64,000 nucleotides of DNA from Agromyces sp. CF514 (GTDB taxonomy: Bacteria > Actinomycetota > Actinomycetes > Actinomycetales > Microbacteriaceae). The stretch's first letter is position 1. Each line of letters opens with the position of its first letter. The position numbers were made by a program, and so were the translations under genes. Location of the stretch: the NCBI RefSeq assembly GCF_900113185.1, contig NZ_FOZD01000001.1, forward strand, positions 2,480,001 to 2,544,000, given 5' to 3'. This document shows, piece by piece, positions 61,277 to 64,000 of this stretch. The notes under the pieces were generated by a model, which was not told the origin of the DNA, did no database searches, and saw only the letters and a program-made list of their open reading frames with translations.

Positions 61277-63013
61277 CTACTTGACTTCCTTCGTCTCGAC
61301 ATCGAACACGGGCGCGTCGGGAGCGTCCTTGCCCGCTCCGATGCCGACGGGGATGCCGGCCTCGGGGTGGTTGAGGTCGAACGCCGGGGACTCCGAGCGG
61401 ATGCGCGGGATCGAGGTGAAGTTGTGGCGCGGCGGCGGGCAGCTGGTCGCCCACTCGAGCGAGCGGCCGTAGCCCCACGGGTCGTTGACGGTGACCTTGG
61501 GCGCGCGTCGCGCCGTGATGTACACGTTCAGGAAGAACGGGATCAGCGAGATCGCGAGGATCGCGGAGCCGATCGTCGAGAGCTGGTTCATCCAGGTGAT
61601 GTTGTCTTCGGGAAGGTACGAGTAGTACCGACGCGGCATGGCCACCACACCCAGCCAGTGCTGGATGAGGAAGGTCGTGTGGAAGCCGATGAAGAGCAGC
61701 CAGAAGTGCCACTTGCCGAGCGTCTCGTTGAGCATCTTGCCGGTCCACTTCGGCCACCAGAAGTAGAAGCCGGCGAACATGGCGAACACGACGGTGCCGA
61801 ACACCACGTAGTGGAAGTGGGCGACGACGAAGTACGTGTCGGACACTGCGAAGTCGAGCGGCGGCGACGCGAGGATGACGCCGGTCAGGCCGCCGAACAC
61901 GAACGTGATGAGGAAGCCGACCGACCAGACGAGCGGGGTCTCGAACGTGATCGAGCCTCGCCACATCGTGCCGATCCAGTTGAAGATCTTCACACCCGTT
62001 GGAACCGCGATGAGCATGGTCATCAGGGAGAAGAACGGCAGGAGCACCGAACCGGTGACGTACATGTGGTGGGCCCACACCGTGACCGAGAGGGCGGCGA
62101 TCGCGATCGTCGCATACACGAGCGTCGTGTAGCCGAAGATCGGCTTGCGGCTGAAGACCGGGAAGATCTCGGACACGATGCCGAAGAACGGCAGGGCGAT
62201 GATGTAGACCTCGGGGTGGCCGAAGAACCAGAAGAGGTGCTGCCACAGGATGACGCCGCCGTTGGCGGGGTCGTAGATGTGGGCTCCGAAGACGCGGTCG
62301 GCTGCGGCTGCCAGCATCGCGGCGGCGAGCACCGGGAACGCCATCAGCACGAGGATCGAGGTCACGAGCGTGTTCCACGTGAAGATCGGCATGCGGAACA
62401 TGGTCATGCCGGGCGCGCGCATCGTGATGATCGTGGTGATGAAGTTGACCGCACCGAGGATCGTGCCGAAGCCGGACAGGCCGAGTCCCAGCATCCAGAG
62501 GTTGCCGCCGACGCCTGGAGAGAAGGTCGTCGAGGCGAGCGGCTGATAGGCGAACCAGCCGAACGACGCCGCGCCCTGCGGGGTCAGGAAGCCCGCGACC
62601 GCCATCAGCGAGCCGAACGAGAACAGCCAGAAGGCGAACGCGTTCAGTCGCGGGAAGGCCACGTCAGGGGCGCCGATCTGCAGCGGCATGAGCACGTTCG
62701 CGAAGCCGGCGAAGAGCGGCGTCGCGAACATGAGCAGCATGATCGTGCCGTGCATGGTGAACAGCTGGTTGTACTGCTCGCGCGTCTGCACGATCTCGAG
62801 GCCGGGCTCGAAGAGCTGGGCTCGGATGATCAGCGCCATGACGCCGCCGATGCAGAAGAAGATGAACGAGGCGATCAGGTACATGTACCCGATGACCTTG
62901 TGGTCGGTCGACGTCACCCACTTGACGAGGATGTTGCCCTTGCGCTCGACCTTCGAGGCTCCGAAGGGAAGGCTGCTCGACTGCGGCCGAGCCGGTGCGG
63001 TCGTGGTGCTCAT
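61277..63013 (-). CDS. ctaD: cytochrome c oxidase subunit I
   Basis: A 578-residue catalytic subunit with 12 membrane spans. It has the low-spin heme His in TMHGTIML, the CuB His and Tyr in [19 protein letters not shown], the paired CuB His in WAHHMYVTG, and heme a3/a His in [11 protein letters not shown]-channel Lys and E/D residues are present. It reduces oxygen to water and pumps protons. It overlaps ctaC by 4 nt (ATGA) and abuts ctaF. Confidence 0.97.
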   Translation of the reverse strand: MSTTTAPARPQSSSLPFGASKVERKGNILVKWVTSTDHKVIGYMYLIASFIFFCIGGVMALIIRAQLFEPGLEIVQTREQYNQLFTMHGTIMLLMFATPLFAGFANVLMPLQIGAPDVAFPRLNAFAFWLFSFGSLMAVAGFLTPQGAASFGWFAYQPLASTTFSPGVGGNLWMLGLGLSGFGTILGAVNFITTIITMRAPGMTMFRMPIFTWNTLVTSILVLMAFPVLAAAMLAAAADRVFGAHIYDPANGGVILWQHLFWFFGHPEVYIIALPFFGIVSEIFPVFSRKPIFGYTTLVYATIAIAALSVTVWAHHMYVTGSVLLPFFSLMTMLIAVPTGVKIFNWIGTMWRGSITFETPLVWSVGFLITFVFGGLTGVILASPPLDFAVSDTYFVVAHFHYVVFGTVVFAMFAGFYFWWPKWTGKMLNETLGKWHFWLLFIGFHTTFLIQHWLGVVAMPRRYYSYLPEDNITWMNQLSTIGSAILAISLIPFFLNVYITARRAPKVTVNDPWGYGRSLEWATSCPPPRHNFTSIPRIRSESPAFDLNHPEAGIPVGIGAGKDAPDAPVFDVETKEVK

Positions 63014-63912
63014 TCGCCTTCGTGCTCCTCTTTCAATTCGGGCGCGCCCGTACCGGGCAGGTTCTGGTTGCGGTCGTACTCGTTCGAGAGCTGGCCCTCT
63101 TGGCCCAGGTCGCGCAGCGAGTCGATGTACGCGTCGTACTCTGCTTCGGAGACGACCTTGACGTTGAAGAGCATCAGCGAGTGGTACTCACCGCAGAGCT
63201 CGGCGCACTTGCCCTCGTACGTGCCCTCGCGTTCGGGGACGAACGACATGTAGTTGGTCTTGCCGGGGAACATGTCCTTCTTGTAGAGGAAGTCCACGAC
63301 CCAAAACGAGTGGATGACATCGCGCGACTCGAGCTCGATCTCGACATTCTTGCCGACCGGCAGGTAGAGCGTCGGGAGCTCGGACTGCACGAGCGAACCG
63401 TTGGGGCCCTCGTCGTCGAGCTGGCCCTGGATGCCGGGCGAGTACACGTCTTCGTTGACGTAGTTGAAGTCCCATGCCCACTGCTTGGCGATGACCTCGA
63501 CCTTGACGTCGATGTCGTCGTCGGCGAAGCGCTGCTCGATCGCCTCCTGATCGCGTGCGGTGAAGGCGAAGAAGCCCAGCACGAGGATCAGCGGAACGAT
63601 CGTGTAGAACACCTCGATCGGCATGTTGTAACGCAGCTGCACTGGGAGGCCGGTCTGGCCCTTGCGGCGACGGTAGGCGATGACCGCCCAGATCGTCAGG
63701 CCCCAGGTGATGACACCGACGACGAGCAGCACGATCCACGACGTGACCCACAGGCCCGAGACGCGCTCGGTGTGGTTCGTGACGGGAGGCTGCCCCTCCT
63801 CGAAGCCCGGCAGGAACCCGTTGAGCTGTGCCTGCGTGCACCCCGCGAGAACGAGGCTGAGTGACGCTGCGATCGGGATTGCAGCCCATCGGAGACGGCG
63901 GTTGTGGCGCAC
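63010..63912 (-). CDS. ctaC: cytochrome c oxidase subunit II
   Basis: A 300-residue protein with a lipobox (LAGC, about residue 24) after a signal segment, two membrane spans and a cupredoxin domain. The CuA ligands are seen in [14 protein letters not shown] and [14 protein letters not shown], with WAWDFNY as the conserved aromatic patch. It takes electrons from QcrC. Lipobox cysteine suggests acylation by Lgt and Lnt. GTG start with AAAGGT upstream. It is first in ctaC-ctaD-ctaF. Confidence 0.95.
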   Translation of the reverse strand: MRHNRRLRWAAIPIAASLSLVLAGCTQAQLNGFLPGFEEGQPPVTNHTERVSGLWVTSWIVLLVVGVITWGLTIWAVIAYRRRKGQTGLPVQLRYNMPIEVFYTIVPLILVLGFFAFTARDQEAIEQRFADDDIDVKVEVIAKQWAWDFNYVNEDVYSPGIQGQLDDEGPNGSLVQSELPTLYLPVGKNVEIELESRDVIHSFWVVDFLYKKDMFPGKTNYMSFVPEREGTYEGKCAELCGEYHSLMLFNVKVVSEAEYDAYIDSLRDLGQEGQLSNEYDRNQNLPGTGAPELKEEHEGE

Positions 63913-63937
63913 CGGTGACCTTTCGGGAGACTCGAAG

Positions 63938-63956
63938 GCGCTTCACAGCGAAGCGC
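63938..63956. promoter_or_regulatory. inverted repeat in the ctaC leader
   Basis: GCGCTTC-ACAGC-GAAGCGC, 7-bp arms and a 5-nt spacer, 26 nt upstream of the ctaC GTG. It could be an operator or an mRNA hairpin. Confidence 0.35.
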
Positions 63957-63969
63957 ATGATCGTTGGAC

Positions 63970-63975
63970 AGCCTA
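63970..63975 (-). promoter_or_regulatory. -10 hexamer TAGGCT of ctaC-ctaD-ctaF
   Basis: TAGGCT on the minus strand lies 58 nt before the ctaC GTG, which leaves a leader of about 50 nt containing the inverted repeat. Confidence 0.4.
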
Positions 63976-64000
63976 CTCCGACTCAGCGCCGCCAGTGTGC

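Noticed and set aside
61088..63253. Long plus-strand open frame opposite ctaD and ctaC
   Set aside because: It shows the same shadow effect: the composition is Asp/Glu/Arg/His-rich without motifs, and the minus-strand oxidase genes are certain.

Overview
The window looks like chromosome of a high-GC actinobacterium, most probably Microbacteriaceae (Agromyces- or Microbacterium-like). The signs are a strong G/C third-position bias, many GTG starts, RbpA, PafB/PafC, a diheme QcrC in a bc1-aa3 respiratory chain, a mycothiol-type DinB protein, an imuA'-imuB-dnaE2 mutasome with a perfect actinobacterial LexA box, and a large excess of the heptamer GGATGCC/GGCATCC. Genus is an inference. Apart from small accessory clusters, nothing looks like a prophage, insertion sequence or genomic island.

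Layout. 1-12.5 kb: a truncated DEDDh exonuclease, alpha/beta hydrolase plus glycosyltransferase, histidine phosphatase, sirtuin, divergent SpoU methyltransferase and D-Ala-D-Ala carboxypeptidase, GDSL hydrolase, an HxlR regulator with its MFS exporter, an SF2 helicase and a second MFS exporter. 12.6-15.2 kb: Lrp/AsnC regulator, a 23-bp tandem repeat, a ferritin-VIT1 fusion and an SDR. 15.2-22.3 kb (minus): DUF3097, then dnaE2, imuB and imuA' behind one LexA box, then tRNA-Leu(GAG). 22.5-24.8 kb: M20 peptidase and uppP.

24.8-36.4 kb: PAC2 protein, HAD phosphatase, trmI, FKBP lipoprotein, pafB, pafC, tatA, tatC, helY, lnt, rbpA. In many actinobacteria this gene order flanks the Pup-proteasome genes; here none of those genes lies in between. 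36.4-43.9 kb: a GDPD/SPFH/NfeD operon, an SDR, HdeD-like protein, AraC plus VOC protein, a small membrane protein, a kinase-like protein and a divergent AraC/DUF2000 pair. 43.9-49.1 kb: a membrane protein and MarR sharing a large palindrome, a DinB/MDMPI protein, a DHFR-like reductase, patatin, a CxxC small protein and an SDR.

49.2-54.2 kb is a glycerol module: dhaKLM (dihydroxyacetone kinase that takes phosphate from the PTS) divergent from glpF-glpK. 54.3-64 kb holds trpD and the aerobic respiratory chain: ctaE-qcrC-qcrA-qcrB on plus and ctaC-ctaD-ctaF on minus, with an rRNA methyltransferase between.

Regulatory signals stand out. At least fifteen genes have a TANNNT- or CANNAT-type -10 hexamer 6-9 nt before the start codon, as expected for leaderless mRNAs. 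In three of them the TAG stop of the upstream gene is also the start of the hexamer. Palindromic operators accompany the HxlR, MarR and LexA-controlled genes. No intergenic gap exceeds 300 bases. The longest (60549-60847, 47644-47935, 13117-13356) hold a terminator, nothing recognised, and a tandem repeat, respectively.
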